Origin: Candidatus Dormiibacterota bacterium
GTDB lineage: Bacteria; Chloroflexota; Dormibacteria; Aeolococcales; Aeolococcaceae
Direction of reading: 5' to 3'
Assembly: GCA_019234035.1 (NCBI GenBank)
Contig: JAFALX010000189.1
Coordinates: forward strand, 1 to 5,905
DNA length: 5,905 nt
In this document: positions 5,107 to 5,905 of the stretch, piece by piece
How the letters are laid out: every line of letters begins with the position of its first letter
How positions within the stretch are numbered: the stretch's first letter is position 1
The notes under the pieces: model-generated
Database searches by the model: none
Told to the model about the DNA's origin: nothing
Seen by the model: the letters and a program-made list of their open reading frames with translations, nothing else
Program-made: the position numbers and the translations under genes

Positions 5107-5630
5107 CACTTGGCCGTGCCCCGCGACCGGCCGTCGAACTCCTGGGTCGACATCACAACCGAGCGGAGTTCTCGTGTGGCAAGCCAGCCTTGGATCGATA
5201 TCTCAAGACGCAGGCAAGCCAGGACGTCAAGCGACGTCAGGCCACGGTGTTGGTGGTGTGCGAAGAGCCCGGAGCGTCGGAGATCTTCGGGTACTTCACG
5301 ATCACAGCATCTTCGATGCTGCTCACCAGCGTTCCGGAGGACGTGAAAATTCCTGCCACGCTGGTCGGCAGGCTGGCAGTCGACTACAGATACGCCCGAC
5401 GGGGCTACGGTAGCTTCATGCTCTTCCATGCCGCAGCCCGGGCAATGGCGCCCGAGGCGCCTGCGAGCTGGGCGCTGCTAGTCGATCCGCTCGATGACGA
5501 CGCTGCTGGATGGTACAGCCGCCTCGGTTTCATGCACCTTGAGGCACCCACCCGGCGGATGTTCATTCCGCTCGCTACGATTTCGAGCGCCGTGATTGCT
5601 GCGCTCAAAGCCTCTCGTGAGCCAGGATAG
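5103..5630 (+). CDS. GNAT-family acetyltransferase toxin (TacT/AtaT-like)
   Basis: A 175-residue GCN5-type N-acetyltransferase, normal length for the family. Characterised relatives acetylate the amino group of certain charged tRNAs from acetyl-CoA and so stop translation; the tRNA specificity here is unknown. The N-terminal signature FSCGKPALDRYLKTQASQ (23-40) is the F-x-CG...LD-x-YL...A-x-Q pattern of TA-type GNATs. IFGYFTITAS (61-70) and the VGRLAVD strand (88-94) follow. The acetyl-CoA pyrophosphate loop is ARRGYG (98-103), and the conserved tyrosine is Y138 in GWYSRLGF (136-143), followed by RRMFIPL. An oddity is Ala98 at the first position of the loop, where Gln or Arg is the rule (Q/R-x-x-G-x-G/A). 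The GTG start is set by the four-base overlap with the antitoxin stop. The frame is intact, so the toxin is probably functional. Confidence 0.92.
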   Translation: MTLGRAPRPAVELLGRHHNRAEFSCGKPALDRYLKTQASQDVKRRQATVLVVCEEPGASEIFGYFTITASSMLLTSVPEDVKIPATLVGRLAVDYRYARRGYGSFMLFHAAARAMAPEAPASWALLVDPLDDDAAGWYSRLGFMHLEAPTRRMFIPLATISSAVIAALKASREPG

Positions 5631-5687
5631 ACGCGCGAGAATCCTTGTCGAATGCGGCTTTAACACATTCTCCCCGAGACGCGTTTT
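5631..5687. terminator. Imperfect inverted repeat after the toxin gene, possible terminator
   Basis: GAGAAT (5637-5642) pairs with ATTCTC (5667-5672), and outer arms ACGCG (5631-5635) and CGCGT (5680-5684) pair with an asymmetric bulge between. The right side runs into TTTT (5684-5687). The loop is long (24 bases), so termination strength is doubtful. It could instead be an end-proximal structure of the island, since it lies within 15 bases of the right att repeat. Confidence 0.3.
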
Positions 5688-5697
5688 GGTAGGTTCT

Positions 5698-5710
5698 ATT
5701 GCGCCCACCA
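5698..5710 (+). repeat. Right attachment-site repeat (attR), copy of the tRNA-Val 3' end
   Basis: ATTGCGCCCACCA matches the last 13 bases of the tRNA-Val gene exactly, including CCA. Just before it, AGGTTCT (5691-5697) contains GGTTC, the start of the T-loop region. The tract therefore resembles the tRNA T-arm and acceptor with about seven bases missing between GGTTC and ATTG. No other part of a tRNA is present. Confidence 0.75.
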
Positions 5711-5724
5711 CCCGGTGAACAGGA

Positions 5725-5905
5725 ATGCGTACAGGCCGAGTAGAAGCGTTCAGCGACGGGGTGTTCGCCGTCGCCATCACGCTGCTGGTGCTCGACCTGC
5801 GCGTCCCGATCACCAGCGGCTCGCTGGTCAGGGCTCTTGCCGACGAGTGGCCGCGGTTCGTCGCGTTTCTCGTCAGCTTTCTCGTCATCGGCATCGTGTG
5901 GGTGA
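5725..5905 (+). CDS. TMEM175/DUF1211-family membrane protein, 3'-truncated by window edge
   Basis: The first 60 codons of a bacterial TMEM175-type protein. Characterised family members are potassium-permeable channels whose first helix carries the FSDxxxAxxxTLL signature; here it is FSDGVFAVAITLLVL at residues 9-23. A short loop (DLRVPITSGSLVRALADEW) leads into a second hydrophobic helix, RFVAFLVSFLVIGIVWV (44-60), where the window ends. The start is constrained by an in-frame TGA at 5716-5718, nine bases upstream of ATG 5725. There is no well-spaced Shine-Dalgarno: AGGA abuts the ATG and GGTG (5714-5717) is weak. I find no clear promoter in the preceding 90 bases. The gene lies just outside the right att repeat and belongs to the chromosome flank. 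Its G+C returns to the core level. Confidence 0.88.
   Translation, partial: MRTGRVEAFSDGVFAVAITLLVLDLRVPITSGSLVRALADEWPRFVAFLVSFLVIGIVWV

Larger units (their letters stand above)
4215..5710. mobile_element. Small tRNA-Val-associated genomic island or island remnant carrying a TA module
   Basis: About 1.48 kb is bounded by direct copies of the 13-base tRNA 3' end. The contents are all accessory in type: a fragment of an IS21-family transposase, an unrecognised minus-strand ORF and a complete DUF1778-GNAT toxin-antitoxin operon. No integrase or excisionase is present. G+C is lower than in the flanks: 36/60 in the line from 5341 and 28/60 in the line from 5641, against 47/60 in the line from 3541. 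Likely explanations are an island that lost its integrase by deletion, or a minimal element moved in trans by another element's recombinase. An alternative is a stray partial tRNA duplicate to the right with unrelated accessory insertions between. The repeat, its position at the tRNA end and the cargo agree, so I favour the island. Confidence 0.65.

Noticed and set aside
4151..5630. A direct functional link between tRNA-Val and the tRNA-acetylating toxin
   Set aside because: The tRNA is adequately explained as the integration site. Nothing in the sequence shows that valyl-tRNA is the toxin target.
1..5905. CRISPR arrays, rRNA genes, riboswitches, replication origins
   Set aside because: No spaced identical repeats, rRNA-like conserved blocks or recognisable riboswitch cores were found on reading both strands.

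Overview
The window comes from a high-GC bacterial chromosome. Sampled core-gene lines run above 75% G+C, codon third positions are strongly G/C-biased, and GTG and TTG starts are used. The rsmI, tatD and rsmA (ksgA) order, with four-base start/stop overlaps, suits an actinobacterium or a related high-GC lineage, but nothing here fixes the genus.

Bases 2-3736 hold a tightly coupled rightward cluster: the 3' part of rsmI (16S rRNA C1402 2'-O-methyltransferase), a TatD-family metal-dependent hydrolase, rsmA (16S rRNA A1518/A1519 dimethyltransferase) and a 12-helix MFS exporter-like protein with an unusual Ala/Pro-rich N-terminal tail. Each junction is a four-base overlap (GTGA, ATGA, TTGA), so the genes are probably co-transcribed and translationally coupled. 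A 141-bp gap with weak stem-loops and a hexamer repeat follows, then a 65-residue zinc-ribbon protein (3878-4075) with a clear Shine-Dalgarno. Next is a tRNA-Val(GAC) gene (4151-4227) with encoded CCA and an extended -10 type promoter.

The most interesting part starts at the 3' end of that tRNA. The last 13 bases of the tRNA gene, ATTGCGCCCACCA (4215-4227), recur exactly at 5698-5710. Between the copies lies about 1.48 kb unlike its surroundings: a decayed fragment of an IS21-type IstA transposase (minus strand), an unrecognised minus-strand ORF, and a complete type II toxin-antitoxin operon (DUF1778/TacA-like ribbon-helix-helix antitoxin plus GNAT acetyltransferase toxin). The TA operon has a clear promoter, a 7-7-7 inverted-repeat operator and a strong ribosome binding site. 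I read this as a very small, integrase-less genomic island or the remnant of one, inserted in the tRNA 3' end. The G+C falls to roughly 47-60% in the lines I counted there.

Immediately right of the second repeat, chromosomal sequence resumes with the start of a TMEM175/DUF1211-family membrane protein (5725 to the window edge). Its start codon lies only 14 bases beyond the repeat, so before insertion the tRNA and this gene would have been almost adjacent.
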